Source: Trichostrongylus colubriformis | Taxonomy: Eukaryota; Nematoda; Chromadorea; Rhabditida; Trichostrongylidae | Assembly (NCBI GenBank): GCA_963978905.1 | Contig: OZ022257.1 | Coordinates: forward strand, 21,223,664 to 21,287,663 | Direction: 5' to 3' | DNA length: 64,000 nucleotides | In this document: piece by piece, positions 21,201 through 34,392 of the stretch | How positions within the stretch are numbered: the first letter of the stretch is position 1 | Layout of the letters: each line of letters begins with the position of its first letter | The notes under the pieces: generated by a model | Told to the model about the DNA's origin: nothing | Seen by the model: only the letters and a program-made list of their open reading frames with translations | Database searches by the model: none | Translations under genes and position numbers: made by a program

Positions 21201-22878
21201 CTGCATATCCAAGTAACACCGCTAATCAATCAGACGATGGCCTCGTTACTGCACGAATGATCGGGTTGAGATTGTGCGAATGTTTGTAAAGCACTGTTCA
21301 CGAAAAGATTGAGAATGAAAATGGAGGTGATGAAAGTGAATGCACATCATGCTTTTTTTTTCAGATAAGGCTGGTGTTTTACTGCGGGAGTCGCTTGCCC
21401 ACTGCAGGTTAGGTGCGTATCTGTCTGGGATTCTGTGTTGAGTAATATCGCGCGATCACTGGATTGCTAGATCGTTCATGCGCAGTCTCACTTGCGTTCT
21501 AATTTTCCAGGTCTTTCACCACTCTGGAGGGTGAGTAGTAATAGGAAATACGTTGTGAAGGAAATAGCGCGCTCAAGTGATAGTGCGATGCTTCTATTGT
21601 GCGATTTGCACGTTCGTGGAGCGGGAATCGCAAGGTGTGATTTCTGCCTCGCGCCGCAGAGTACGTGTTCCTTCCATGTGTGAGCCTAAAGTAAGAAGAG
21701 GGAATGTTCCGCTGTTATGTTCAGATATGTTTCCATAGAGAATTTTTCTTGTGAATAATTTTGACTATGTTTACCAAAAACCTCCAGATGTACATCTAAG
21801 TTGAAGAAATTGCAACAGAATGTTCATGGCGTTCATTTCGGAATATATGGGTGGAAATGAAATTTATGAAGCTATCTGAGTATACTCTAGTATTTATAGC
21901 AAAGCTTCTTTCCAGTATGATGAAAACTGTGGCTCTCGATTTGCATCAAATGCGAATGAGTTTGCCGATGTGGAAACGCTGTGTGTGATGAGTGAAGAGC
22001 TTGCAAGACTCGAAATCGAACGGCGAGGATATGCTATTTCGATTCCACAACCTTGTGCATCTTTGGCTGCATGTGGTTTTGTTAAGTACGATTTTTGTGA
22101 TATGGGTAAATATTTGATACAACTCATATATTTTACTTTCTGGCTCTGTTTACTAAATATTTTTTAAGTTTACTTTTCATCAAAAGCGTTCTTTTTTACA
22201 AGTGTTTCTATACCTTGGGGGTGTCTTTCGATTAAACGCAAGCGGTGATAGACGAAACACACTGTTAGAAGCTGACTCACATTTGTTTAGGTATGTGAGA
22301 TGGCTTGAAGATATCCACTTAAAAGGACCTGTCTTTGTTTGCTCCACAGTGTCCACTGTCAGTAGCCCCGACGTCAAGAATTTCGTTGCAAACTATTGCT
22401 GTGGTTCGTGTATTTCAGTTTTTTTCTGCTCATGTAATTGATTACGCAAATAAGGAAGGGATTGTCTTTACTGAAACATTGCTTCCAGGTGGCTCAGTTG
22501 GCGACCAAATTGATTATTCGCCTGCAAGCATCCTTGGGCGCGTTTATATAGAAGATTGCATCAGCTTCACTGAGTTTGAGAGAGAGGTTCATTTCCAAGG
22601 AATTCGCCACATCTTTCACTTAAGTCCCGCTAAAATCATGCCTTGTGATTTTGTACAAAATTGTTATGTAAGAGGCAGTTACCTAATTTAATTGTGTTCT
22701 TCGTTCAAAATGATGGTTCCGATTTCAGTGTGACCAACCTGTTTATGGAGAGGGCGACTTTGTTCTGAAGTTATCTGCTCATGAACCCCTGACTGTGCCC
22801 GTCCCTTATATCTCGAAAGCTCCCTTCTTTCAGTTAGAGAAGGAGATTCTTCATGTTCTAGGGATCATTTTCAGCTAA
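18228..22878 (+). CDS. TRIP4 / activating signal cointegrator 1 (ASC-1) homologue
   Basis: TRIP4 is the scaffold of the ASC-1 complex (with ASCC1-3), acting in transcription coactivation, alkylation repair and ribosome rescue. Exons: 18228-18363, 18439-18581, 18676-18842, 19790-19865, 19912-20022, 20116-20259, 21916-22085, 22291-22372, 22419-22667, 22729-22878. Phases fit and give 475 aa. The C2HC5 zinc finger spans about 46-90 (GRHPCKC, NCMGCGKIVCVQEGSGPC, C82, C87) and is strongly conserved. The ESDYSNI segment and the downstream charged helix follow. The ASCH domain begins near 298 (YAISIPQPCASL) and continues through KGPVFVCSTVS and ASILGRVYIEDC; the family's usual Trp in QPWASL is Cys here. 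The exon 8/9 junction (46-bp intron, 22373-22418) is my best reading of a frame change. Only 45 residues precede the finger, against about 170 in human, so the N-terminal domain is lost or encoded upstream. MTCH follows 311 bp later. Confidence 0.9.
20263..20390 (+). repeat. 64-bp direct tandem duplication in TRIP4 intron 6
   Basis: The unit GGTATTGCCATTGTGTGTGC... repeats exactly at 20263 and 20327, with a 64-bp period and two copies, starting three bases after the donor of exon 6. The copies look identical, so the duplication is recent or an assembly artefact. Confidence 0.9.
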
Positions 22879-23189
22879 CGATTAGCGGCAAACTCTCGGC
22901 TACTGTTAGCCTTTCGTACTGAATTTTATTTTTGGGGTTCCTTTGTATGTCATGCATATCATAAAATTAGATTACCAACGAAATTTTTTATCGCGATTAG
23001 TTCTTTTAAGAAGACTGACTTGTTGTTATCTGACCAATTATGAGATGTGATATCATGTGCCTGTGCCTTTCGAATGAAAATTTATTTCGCATCTATACGT
23101 AGGCTTGCTCGTGGTATGATCCGTGAATACATTATATCGATTTGCTTCCTTTTTACATCCAATGATATATTTTTTTGGTTTTGCTAGAT

Positions 23190-25896
23190 ATGGCGCAACG
23201 CGATCAATTTCTTGGACTCAATGAAGAAGAAGTAAGTGCATCATTTTGGTGATCGAAATCGTGCTGTTTGATTTTGTCAATTGTGCCACTTCATTTTTAT
23301 AATCTGTTCAGGAAGCTGTGGCGAAAGGTCTAGCAGCAAGAGTGGTTCTTTCGACTGTGACTTATCCACTTACCTGCGTGAAGACGCTAAATCAACTGGG
23401 GCACGAACCGTTCCCATTGACCACAGGAAAAACTCTTATTGTTGCTGGACGTAACGCCTACTTCCTTCCAAACGTGTTTAGTTATGGTGAGCTACTTTTC
23501 TTCTTATTTCAATATGTTGTGAACCTTTGTACCATTTTGTTTCCGCCGCTCTATTCAGTAACTTCCTTGTTTCGTGTAGCGGGGGCTCCAGCTTTTTTCG
23601 TCTAGAGTACTATGTTTGTGGAGTAGTTGTGCACTTCCATTCCGAAAGGTTCTGCTTGAAGAGTCCCTATTAAAAATCTTCAGAAATGAATTTCTGTCAG
23701 TTCTCAACCGTGCAAATGAGCTGTATACCCAAAATACAACAATACTATGAAAATAGTCTATAGCGGATGAAAGGGAACTTTCCGAACCATGCGCATCTGT
23801 CACATAAATGTGTGTTCGAAAGTCCGGGAGAGAGTGCAGCTCCATTTGACTCATGCACCGACGCAATATTCCATCACTAGATGATTGTTTATGCAAGGTT
23901 GAGGTATTTTTTCTCGGTTTGCCATCTCGACCGCTTATTTTCGCAAATGTTCCTATTCACATTGGGTAGATATTGGTATCCTTTGACTAACACCTTTCAA
24001 TGTTTATAGCCAATCAGTTGGCGCGTGCACGTGGAGTGAGTGTACTTTTTACGGGCATCGACTCAGCCGTATGCTCTCTTATCGTCCAGGGAATCACTTC
24101 CTTTAAAACGAAGAAGGTAAAAACATCTCTTTCTCTCATACTTTGACGCTTTTTCTGTCAAACTACCCTTTCAGTACATTGACACGTACTATCCTGAGAT
24201 TGGAGGCAAACCTGAAAACGTTGATATTGAGGAGAAGGTATTCTTTTTTTTCGGGAATGCAAGATGAAAGACAATGGCCTTCAATTCTTTCATTTTTAGG
24301 ATCTGACAGACCACCAATCATTCAAACGTCATTTGCGCCTCGCCATTCGTGAATCTGTTGTTCGTGTGGTGACAGTTACCGTTGCGAGGCCATTGACAGG
24401 TAGGGTATTCGAGCTGGAATAAAATGAAGCTACTCGTCTCTGTATCTTCGCAGCATATACAGTGTATCTTCAAGCTCCTAGTTGAAATATTGTAGACTGT
24501 TTTCTACTCTTCTACTATTTCCTTACGATCAAAAATATGCTGAGCTAGTTATTCATTGATTCAGAAAATAACGACATAGTGGAATTCCATGCAGGAGTAA
24601 CTTGCTAAAAAGGCAAGCATCGTGGTGTTCATGAACGCTTTTGGAGGGAAACACAGAAAACATGTTAGATCACATTCATCCTCCGAGGAGCTGTGCTCAT
24701 ACACAGCACAGCTTCGTGCTTAAGCATCAGCGAGCATAGCCATGTTGCCATTGTTCTACAGTTGTGAAGGAGTCATACGCTGAGACACTGAGGTTGTGCG
24801 CGGCGCTGAGCAGACTCATTTTTTCCAAGACTTTTGTTTCTTTCGGCTGTTCGACAGCGGCTCAGCGAGATTCACTTCCAGGGACAGTGTATTATTGTGT
24901 CGAACAGTGCCTAACTTTCGTGCAGTAGATAAGGAAAGGTTCCTCAGATTGTATCGTATCGTAACTGGGCGCCATGATGTCAGTGTTATGCTTCCAATGA
25001 TTCCATGTTTTCGGTTGATTTTGCTTTACTCGATTTATGTCGACCTTTAGTGACAAGTGTTGAATCATAATCTTCAGTGCAACTGCATATCGTATGAGCA
25101 AAAGTTTTGTTAAACTTCAGTATCAAGTTACATGTTTAGTGGTGATGATTCGTCAGATTGCCCAACTCATTGGCAACGAGACAAAGTACGGCGGCGTTTT
25201 CTCCAGTGTTCGCTTAATTGGCTTAGAAGAGGGCCCCGCTGGCCTGTTTAGGTACTCATGCCTTCAGTTATTCTAGTTTTCACGTTGCAATCTCGCCGTT
25301 TAGTGGACTTGTACCGCAGATATGTGGCGAGATTATTGTCGTGTTTGGCACAAGCGCTCTTTTGTTTGCTGCTGAACGAGCCATTGTGATGGCGGGAATG
25401 TATGAAAAGAAGGGCGAAAAGAGTGTCAAGGTGCGCTGCCTCAGTGTGTTATTCTTTTATGAATCCGTAGCAATGGGTGTCACTTCGGAAACATTTTAGG
25501 AAGTTGAGGACCTACGCAAGTTCTCGAACTTCGCCATTCCTTTCGTGGTGAACTCCTTCGGATATCCGTACCAAGTTGTCAGCACCGTTATGGCTGTCGT
25601 CGGATCAGGTGAGGGTTTCGATTTCAGTTATTCGGTCACTTTTCCGTCGTTTTCTCTGGAGTTGGTATGCTATTAAGTGTAAATGAATTACCATGCTATT
25701 AAATTTTTAAGGGCTTGCCGTGTCCTTCCTTCCATATGCGCCGTCGTTTGTTGACTGGCACTCAGCATGGGATTATCTCACACCTCACGGCTTGAAGCGA
25801 GGATCACGTCTATTCCTTCGTGAACAGGCTGGAGCTGTTTCTGTTGGACCTGACCAGCAGCTCTACGCGAGCACGAAACATTTCGTCACCGCATAG
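23190..25896 (+). CDS. mtch-1: mitochondrial carrier homologue MTCH (MTCH1/2 family)
   Basis: MTCH proteins are divergent SLC25 carriers of the mitochondrial outer membrane; MTCH2 inserts tail-anchored proteins and binds tBID. Exons: 23190-23231, 23312-23486, 24010-24116, 24175-24237, 24300-24399, 25140-25251, 25304-25430, 25500-25608, 25712-25896. All phases fit and give 339 aa. The first repeat has TYPLTCVKTLNQLGHEPFP and a LFTGIDSAVCS segment; the second has ARPLTVVMIRQIAQLIGNET, SSVRLIGLEEGPAGLFSGLV and PQICGEI; then come NSFGYPYQVVSTVMAV and GLAVSFLPYAPSFVDW. Canonical PX[D/E]XX[K/R] carrier signatures are degenerate, as in MTCH2. The first exon is only 14 codons, with its ATG two bases after a TTGCTAG acceptor, suggesting trans-splicing. 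The 311-bp gap from TRIP4 suggests co-transcription. No clear AATAAA was found downstream. Confidence 0.93.
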
Positions 25897-28109
25897 GATG
25901 CTCCAGCAGTTACCATCAGCGAAATCACATGTCGTGATGCTGAGGCAATGTTTCAATCTATATGATTTCGTGTCTTTGTAGAGCTCATAATTCTAAACAT
26001 TTTCTACCAATAGGTTTTTAGTAAGTAGTTAGTTCATCTGAACGCTGTGACCATTGCTTTCCTTGTAGTCTTTGTTGTATTTACACAAAAATGGTCTTGT
26101 TTTTTACCGTAACCACCTTTTGCAGTAGCATTTGTTTAAGTCAGTTGTGTATAAAGTATCTGCAGTGAAAGGCATTACCATACATTGGAAACGAAAGCTC
26201 GTGCCAGTTTGGCGGTGTCGAGCCATAAGTACGTGAACTCTTTCATTCAAGTCAGGGTGGCATAAGCGCTCGGCAGTAGTCGCCGCGCTGATAGTTTGCT
26301 ATGCATTTCTTCACTTCGCTGGCATTGCTGTAAGTCAGTTGTTTTGAAGGCAAAACATGCATTCTCACAGACCGCGCAAAAGCGCTCTTATTGAGTCTCT
26401 CCAACATTAAAGCCCGTCCCTTCAAATGGGTAGTAGTACATGTAACCATGTGGCATTTGTAGGAGCGACACAGTAGCCATACCGGGTCAACACCATTGAA
26501 AATCTTTTCTTTTTAGGTTGAAAATTCCACGCATATTTTCAATGGCGGTGGTCAAAGTAACAAGCATTATTCATTATATTATGATAGAAGTTATAGGGTT
26601 GGTATCAACAGTTGTGCCACTCGAAAGTACTTGTCTGCATCACCACTTTATTGGGGAGATATGGTCGCTACCCCCGCTTGATGTGGGACAAAGGATCATC
26701 GTGAACCAACAATAAGAGATCATGAAAGCATCCCTACAACCGGCAATTGTGTTTTCAGCCCATCTTTGATGCAGGAAAAGGTCGGTGGTGCCGATCCATT
26801 ACCTCTATATATGTTCTCTAATCCTAACACCTCATTCAAAGTGAAATCCTAAACAAGAGAACTTTTGGAGAGAATCAGTTTTCACCTGGTGTCCTTCTTA
26901 TCGCTCTGAAACGCCTTCTATGTAGGAGTATCGTATCAGTCTTAAACTAAGGCTTGTGGAAGGTACTTAAATCCCTGTGGACATAAATCCGTGTCACGAA
27001 AAGCGGCATGTGGAAATAGAGACAGGTTCGAGATGGGTAGGGCATGAGACGAGAAGTAATGAGCACCAATGCACCAAGTTTAGCTCCTCCCATAATGGGC
27101 GGGGCGTCCATTGAAATACTGTGCCTCCAGAAAAGGAGCAGTTTCGATCGACCTACGGACGCACATGGTGTTTTGCGCATAGTTGTGTGCGCCAGCCAAC
27201 TAGTTATTAAGAACTCACGAACTACTACGTCAATAAGGTAACCTGGCAAACTACTCCATTCCAATAAAGTCCAGCTCATATATTGAAAAGGGCTCGGGCC
27301 TGCTTGCGCGCCTTCGTGAAATATGGCGTGGACGAAAACCCTCTTCGATCGATGTGAGTAGAGAATTTCAGCTGGAGGTGCGCAGAACTTTTCCATACGC
27401 TGGGTACCACTTCCCTGCACAGCCGTCGCACACCCAATGTGAAATTAGGCAGCGTATAGGATTCGACGCTATTGTCCTTCAAAAAGTAGTCGGTCTTCCA
27501 CTTCTCCTTCTCGTGTCGCACAGGTCATGTGGCGACATCAGTTATTGATCAGGTTGAAGTATCGGACCATCTTCTGGAGATTATGCGATTTCTGGGCCAC
27601 CAATTCTTTTTTCCCGTGTTTGTCCTCTTTCGTACTCAGATAAGTGTGCTCCGCGAGGCATTTCACTCTCGAACAAACCTCAGAAGAAAAGCAATAACAT
27701 AGTGACTATTGGTGGATTGGGACAAGGTGATTTTTTGCTGAGGAAAACACCGAAAAGGCCATTTCTGTGATACTACACGCCTTTGCCATGGTTTTGGCCC
27801 ATGACTCGCTCGGCCCGCTGTCATTGGAACCAGTATTTTTTACTAGGCGGAGAAATATGAGCCAAAGTCGACCGATCATTCCCTCAGAAGGTTCACAGAA
27901 ACGGCTTGCTAACCAATGTGTTATATATAAAGGCGCTAAATACAGGACAAAAATGAAAGCGAAGGTGTGAGACCAGTAGGAGCTTATAAGCCTTCCACAT
28001 TATTCTTAAATTGCGTATTGGCTTACAAAAAGTCCAGTTGAACTACAACTGGTCGCATTGTGGAGCTACATTCTCTTGAATCCTCTGTATTGCATGGCAT
28101 ATCCCATAA

Positions 28110-28345
28110 CGTAAGGGGAAGTGGTGTAATGACAAATGACGCTCACTTCTTCTCTCATGGTGCTGGGATCAAAGCCTCCTCGATGCCCACCCTAGTCACT
28201 CAAGCTTCCCATCCTTCCGGGGTAAGTGAGTTGGTAACAGACTCGTCTGAAAAAATAAAAATTTTGGCTTATGTATCGGCTGGCCCCGCATGTCATTTTA
28301 TAGACTTAGTCGCATTCAGCAGTCACCCTTTCATCCCATAACCGT
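28110..28345 (-). repeat. dispersed SINE-like repeat, copy 2
   Basis: Shares with 1862-2075 the order CTCATGGTGCTGGGATC (a B-box-like region read on the minus strand), AAGCTTCCCATCC, GTAAGTGAGTTGGTAACAG and GGCCCCGCATGTC. The similarity continues for about 200 bp, so it is a copy of the same mobile repeat. Confidence 0.6.
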
Positions 28346-28519
28346 TGTCTAAAACGGTGACTGACTCTGACTGGCTAGGCTCTACAAAAAATCTCACTCA
28401 TAGCAAACAATTACATCGTTCTAGTTTCACCTAGCCAGGAAGTTCGGCTCATTCGAGGGCAAGATTCTCAACAAGACTGACGTAACATCTTTTCCCTATC
28501 TTGTTAGGGACCTAGGACC

Positions 28520-28855
28520 GATTTATGCTGTGCGGTGGTGCCGGCATGCCAACCGACGGCAAGGTTTGGCTTCACAGGCAGCCAAGCAGAACGACACGGG
28601 CGTAGATGCAGGGACGATGTAGTCACGCCTTGCCGCTGGCGCAGCAGGATATGAAGCCGGATTAAAGGCAGCATCAGGAGAAATTCGGACGAAAAGTAAA
28701 AGAAGTAGTGAGTATGAAAGTCGAGGTGCTTAGGAATACGATGGTTTAAAAAACGGAAGAAACTGGCCAAAGACCCTCTAAATAGTTGTCACCGTTCCCA
28801 CCGTTGACTCTTGACGTGAACGACCTTTCCGTCAAGAGGTGGGTAGTCCGAACGA
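28520..28855. repeat. decayed foldback-like copy plus a repeat shared with 51.5 kb
   Basis: 28520-28670 has the inner theme of the GC-rich foldback family (GCAGCCAAGCAGAACGACACGG, GATGCAGGGACGATG, CACGCCTTGCCGCTGGC) but is far diverged. 28675-28855 parallels 51545-51720: both have GGAGAAATTCGGACGAA/GGGGAAATTCGGACGAA, GAGGTGCT(t/c)AG, AAACGGAAG, CCCACCGTTGA and GTCAA(g/a)AGG(t/c)GGG. The class is unknown. Confidence 0.5.
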
Positions 28856-31800
28856 GATTTCCTTTGGCATGTTGCCAAATAAATACAAACGAATGTTTTG
28901 GAAATGTAACAGCATCTATTTTCTGGAACGAGCTTCTACCTGAAACTATGAAAGTGCACCGCCATACCTTCGATCTTGCGCATATCGTTGGCCGCTCTCA
29001 TCGTAGCCAACCAGGAATCACGTCGTCTGGAGGCGGAGTCTGTCATCCAAGGCGCAGCTGTTGTCCGTTGCTCCGTTTCTATAGTTCAGGCACGCTTTTT
29101 CACCGGGATTTCGCCACATGTAGCCCTCCTATCCCATATTTTCCTAGTAAGTGACCTCTTTTGGGGATTTCTCAATAGCCACATAACCCCTGATGCTGTC
29201 TACAAGCGATTGTGTATCGCAGTGCAAATAGTACTCACGTTTAGCATCGTCACTTGAGCATGAGGTGTAAACCGCAATGATGTTCCACTAGGTTGCTTTC
29301 GTACAGAAGTGGATGTGCGCGAGTGTCGCTTCACGAGGAAATAAATTTCGGTTCGGAGTGCTTAAGGACAATTTCAAGCAGCACTTGAAGCAAGCATATG
29401 AAACTGGTTTCATTAACCATTTACAGCCTTGCCTGTTATGTCTACTGAACTACGTTGGGACGTTGATTTAACTATAGTTGGTGCCAATGGATCGAGTATT
29501 CTTAATACGTACGAGACCTTGACATCAATTTCAACCGAAATCAATGGATAATCGGCTGATAGAAGTGAAGAAAGGAGCGCTAATTCCGCCCAACACGGTG
29601 ACCTTATTGACTAGGATTTATCGTTTTCCGGGGAACAGTTTTTATTCGCTCTGCACTTCAGGCACACGGTATTCTGGAACCGTTTGCACGGTATCCTCAT
29701 GAATATTGCACAGCAATCCATGCAGAGGCTATAAATGTTAGCACTTGAGGAACCGGTCTGTTGCCTGCCGATCGGAACCAATTTAGCGTTACTTCAGGTT
29801 TTCACGATTTTTGCAGAGATCCTGCAATAGTTCTCTTCTCGCTTTTGTACCGCTAGTTTTATGATCTGCAATTCCTCGCGGACTTTTCTTTTTTATCATT
29901 CCCTGAATTTCTTTTTGAGTTCATGCACAATCTATGAAATTCCCTCTGTGTTTCTCTGCAACTGCGGCTACGATCCTTATGTGGTTTTCCTTGCAATTAA
30001 AGATTCCTTAAAACTTCGAAAATCACGATTCTGGAGAAGTCTCGTAATATCGCGCAAAATGTGGAATTTCGATGCACATTTTGGAAGTTTTATATGCATT
30101 TACATATATTTTATATGCACTTTTCTCTTGATCAATCATGATAAATAGTAGCAATGTCGAAAAATGTGTTAGAAATACGTGAGTCAGTGATAAATCATCT
30201 AGAAAAATCTATCAAACCGCCACCTCTTTCAGTAGAAAGGAGGAGCAATAAAGTTCGTAAAGAAACAGACGGGACGGGCTCGCACCAATCGAACGATCCA
30301 TGAGATGAGATAAAAGTGACCCTATCACTACGTCACGCATTTATGTGGATTTTTAAGTTTTTACTAATTGAAGTGTTTGAAGCACGTTACAGATTACCCG
30401 AGCTACTTCGTGGCCTCATCCCCCTAAGACATAAAAAGTACTATTTTCTGGTTGGATTCAAGAGTTCTTTTCTTCTTCAATGTGCAGTGAGAAGCATCCC
30501 ATTGCTGTCAAGAATTGCCTAGCCCCAAAGCCTTTTAAAGAGAAAAAATATGAAATACAAAAGTACGACTGGGTTTTGCTTCTCGATTCTGGAGACAATT
30601 TGATGTGCGCTAGATCCACACAATGACTGGCTACGATGATCACTTATATTCAGCCCCTTTGCTCTTCCAAATTTGTCCATTACCAGTCTATTAGCTTCGA
30701 GGAAAAGCTCGACTAGCTGGCGGAATCGGTCGTTGTCTTCTACATTAGACATTGGTTGATTTTTGTGCAGCGTTTGGTTGCTGTATAAGGAAGTAATGTA
30801 CTTCTTCACCTCATACCTCGAATATTTTATTCGAAACTCTTCATCAATTTGATAGTTTCATTCGGAAAGAAAGCAATCAAGGCGGCTTGGAGTCCGATTC
30901 TGGATCATGCCTGGAGTCGAGAAAACTTTTTGGGGTGCACGACCTCCACGCGTCGACGATTCCGAGTCCACCAATACTCATTTTGTCTCACTTAAAAGAT
31001 GGCTTCAATCAATAGTCATGGCATTTCTACCTTCTGCTAAGTATGGTTATCGATTGACTATCAGTTGACAAACGTCTTGAGATCACCTCATCGGTCCAAA
31101 AGGGACTGAAGGAGAGGTGGGTTTTCAGAAGTTCTCAAGGAATTTTCAAATTACGATCCCCTGACTACGCTCAGGATTCCTAGACCCATGCTTGACCCCA
31201 GGTATGAACAGAGAAGGATTTCGAGCGTCTTGTCCAGGCTCACAAGGTTGTCAAAAGTTTGGAGGTTGTCAATAGTTTAGTAGCTCATCGTTCTGGAGGT
31301 CGCCATATTTACGATTTGCAGCTCGATGCACATTACTGTGCTGTCTCTTCTCCCTATTTCCTTTGGCTTTCAATTTTATCAGATGCATGAACTCGTACAC
31401 CCATTCAATAATATTTCATAGATCTTGAATCGTAGACAAAAATACTACGATTTTCTGAGGGATCAAACTCGAAGAACCCTGCGCTCACTGTTGACCCATT
31501 GACACGGAAAGCGGGTTCCTTAAACTCTTCTGTGAAGTCATTCGATTTCTCGGTTATTCCGCTAAATCGCCGACAATGTACACACATAATCTTTCGACAT
31601 ATACATGTATGCGAGTGGCGTGTAATTGTTCAATTGTTACATCACCGAATCACCGACTATTTACTGACGAAAAACCTGTTTCGGCATTGAATCGATCCAA
31701 ATGTTCGCCTCACAACATCGAGTGCCATGTCATGCATATGTCCTTTCACATCAACACATCCTAACATCCCCTCCTGTATTCATTTGGTCACATCAGTGCG

Positions 31801-33351
31801 TGAGGTCTTCTCACCCCTTTACAGCCCTTAGGTTTCTCTTCCTTTCCTTAGTAAGTAAACCTTGCTGAGATAACAATCAGTCTGATGGCGCCAGTAACTG
31901 GTTGTGCTATGGGAAAAACACATGTGAGAGCTGCCGTGTTTTCAAAAATGCAAGACTTCAATGGCAAGCCTTGCAATGGGATGCTTTCATGCCAGTTTCG
32001 TGCCAATTTTTGTTGCTGTCTATCATTTTTTCATGAATTTTATAAAATCAGTGGTTTCCATGAAACTCCTGAGAACTGCTCACTATTGGCGTTGTTCAAT
32101 TTGCATGCATTTCCGATGAAAGCAAAGCCTACTGGTAGGGGTTAAATGTACGTGTTGTGTGAAAGAAGGAGCATCATTCGAAAGAAAAAGAGTTCCCCTA
32201 AATTCTGCTGGATAAAGCCTTATGTGTTTACCGAATAATTGGTGTGCAGTGATAGTCTTGAAAGGGGTCCAATCCAATGAATTACAGGTATACCCCTCAG
32301 CATCCATCTTACGGACCTCGCCCCAACTGACAAGTCTCACATCTTGACACAAGATCAAGTATCACACTATTGTTGTTGTCGTGTAGTCCTCACTCAACAA
32401 TAATGACATTATAACTGCACGCACAGATTATATGTTGCAATTCCTACCCAACGAAATGTTCGCGTTGGTTTTTTGTAAATGTTGAACTCTAAATGATTAG
32501 AGATTATGCACAGATATACATTTTCGATTTTGTAAGCTTCTAACTAACAAACAGCGATCACTCAAAGTGGATTTTTCGTTTTCTTTCGGGAGGACCTTTT
32601 CTTTTCCTTTGAGGGAGTTCTTGGAGTACTTGTAACAAAGGGATAGTTTGGTTTCCGTTCGGCATAGATCCTGAGAAACTATGATAAATACTCTATTATT
32701 TCTGCGCACTTCAGTAAGCGCATTAATGTGCCTTAGACATTTAATATGGTCCTCTTTGAACTTTGCTTACACCGGTACTCATCGGAGTATCCCATAAGTG
32801 AACAAAGAACCTGGCGTCCTATTTCTGGACCATTTCCTCTCCAGTTTCCTTTGGCTTTCAATTTTATCACAATCATCTTGCTCGTCATTACTCTTCATTC
32901 ATCTTACTTGCTCTTGGCCGGTAATTTTTGTTCTTGCTTTTCATGTGATCAGTGCTAAATATTGGGGTCAGAACCCTGCTGAGTGTATCAGTGCTTTCAA
33001 TCTATTGCCAATAGTTTTTCAGTTCTCTGTGTCCCTGAACCTCATTTATTTAATCGAGCTCCTTCCATTCCCACTAAGGAAAAACGTGGTAACAAATGAC
33101 GTAATGTTCACTTACATGGTCACGAGGTCGATCTGGAATGAATGTCCTCGAATCGAACTTCGCATTCCGTTTCTTCCATGTCGGTCAGTTGGACGTTCAC
33201 TTCTGTGGATATGAGCATTAACAAGTACATTGTGCTGCCTTTACTAGTATGTATTCTATTGCTCAGTTCCCATTGAATGACCTAAAGTATTTCAAATAGA
33301 AGTAGGATGCGTACGGTTTCTCAAATTGGCAGCAAATGCTTATTCTCTGTG

Positions 33352-33533
33352 GGCCGCGGTCAGACTTTGCAGTGCTGGCGACAGGGCGTGGCTGCGTGTC
33401 TTTGCGTCTCCGCTTGTGTCACCCTGCCTCGTTGCCTGCTTCATCTCTGCACCTCCCCCGTGTCATCGTGCCATTCTCCCTCGCTGCCTGTAGACGCAAC
33501 TACGCCCTGCCACCGGTGGGTATGACCGCGGCC
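33352..33533. mobile_element. GC-rich foldback element, diverged copy
   Basis: Starts GGCCGCGGTCAGACTTTGC and ends GGTATGACCGCGGCC, followed by TTA. Core landmarks GACAGGGCGTGGCTGCG, CACCCTGCCTCG and CTCTGCACCTCCCCCGTG match copies A and B, but the two arms no longer pair well internally. Confidence 0.75.
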
Positions 33534-34334
33534 TTAACCTACATATTTGTATCAGAAGGGCGATGCGTTCCCATTGTTTTCAAATCTCGTTCAAGAAACA
33601 TTTTACGTTTCTCTCAAAAGGATCCATCACCGCGCACATTGTTCGTAGTGAAAAGTGACCGAATCGCGGGGTAGACCTATTGACGCTGTCTCCCTGTCTA
33701 TGTTCAGCAAGCACTATCAACGATTCTGAATGGCGTAAAGAGGAAGCAAATATCGCAATGGGTAGCACTTTTCCACTGCCCAATGAAACGGCAGAATCGG
33801 ATTGCCTCCATGAAAAAGATATTTGGTTCGAATGAATGTTCCTTCATCAATGGCGTTGTCGATCTTACTGGATCTGCTGCTCCATCAGATTGCGTCGGTG
33901 AATGTATTATATTTCCGGTGAATCATTTGGAAGTTAACGGTTCATTTCCAAAGTCAATAATATTCTCTATCCCAGCATTCCATAGACTCCAGTGGAGTGT
34001 TTTTCTAATGAACCTTAGTATGGAGTGCGATACGGTAGAGCGAATCGGTTGGTGATTTCCAGTATTTGATGGAACGGCGATCGTTTGTCACCGCAGAACT
34101 CGAAACAATCAGCGCGCGTTCTCGTCGCACGTTCACGTTCTCCTGAAGATGTTTTTACGCTCTATGTCGGTTTTAACCGGATGAGCCGCATCTGACAATG
34201 CCGTTGAGCGGCTTTTGAAGCCCCTTGTCTTTCATTCCACCCAACAACTCATCTCTCCAGTTGCATCCCTTGGTTCGTTGTGCTCATTGTTATATTTTTT
34301 ACTATTGAAAAACGTTGCAATAATAATGAAATGC

Positions 34335-34392
34335 ATGACGAGGCGCCATGGGCAGACGGCGGCGACGTCGTCTGTCCATGGTGCTTCGTCAT
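34335..34392. other. imperfect 58-nt hairpin
   Basis: ATGACGAGGCGCCATGGGC pairs with GTCCATGGTGCTTCGTCAT across a short GC-rich loop, with about three mismatches in 24 pairs; weaker pairing extends outward (34310-34420). It could be a miniature element core or a small-RNA precursor. I see no known microRNA seed. Confidence 0.5.

Noticed and set aside
26947..27420. 157-codon ORF on the minus strand
   Set aside because: The longest ORF in the window, but no domain, signal or neighbouring exon; low-complexity and repeat-like surroundings. Not supportable as a gene.
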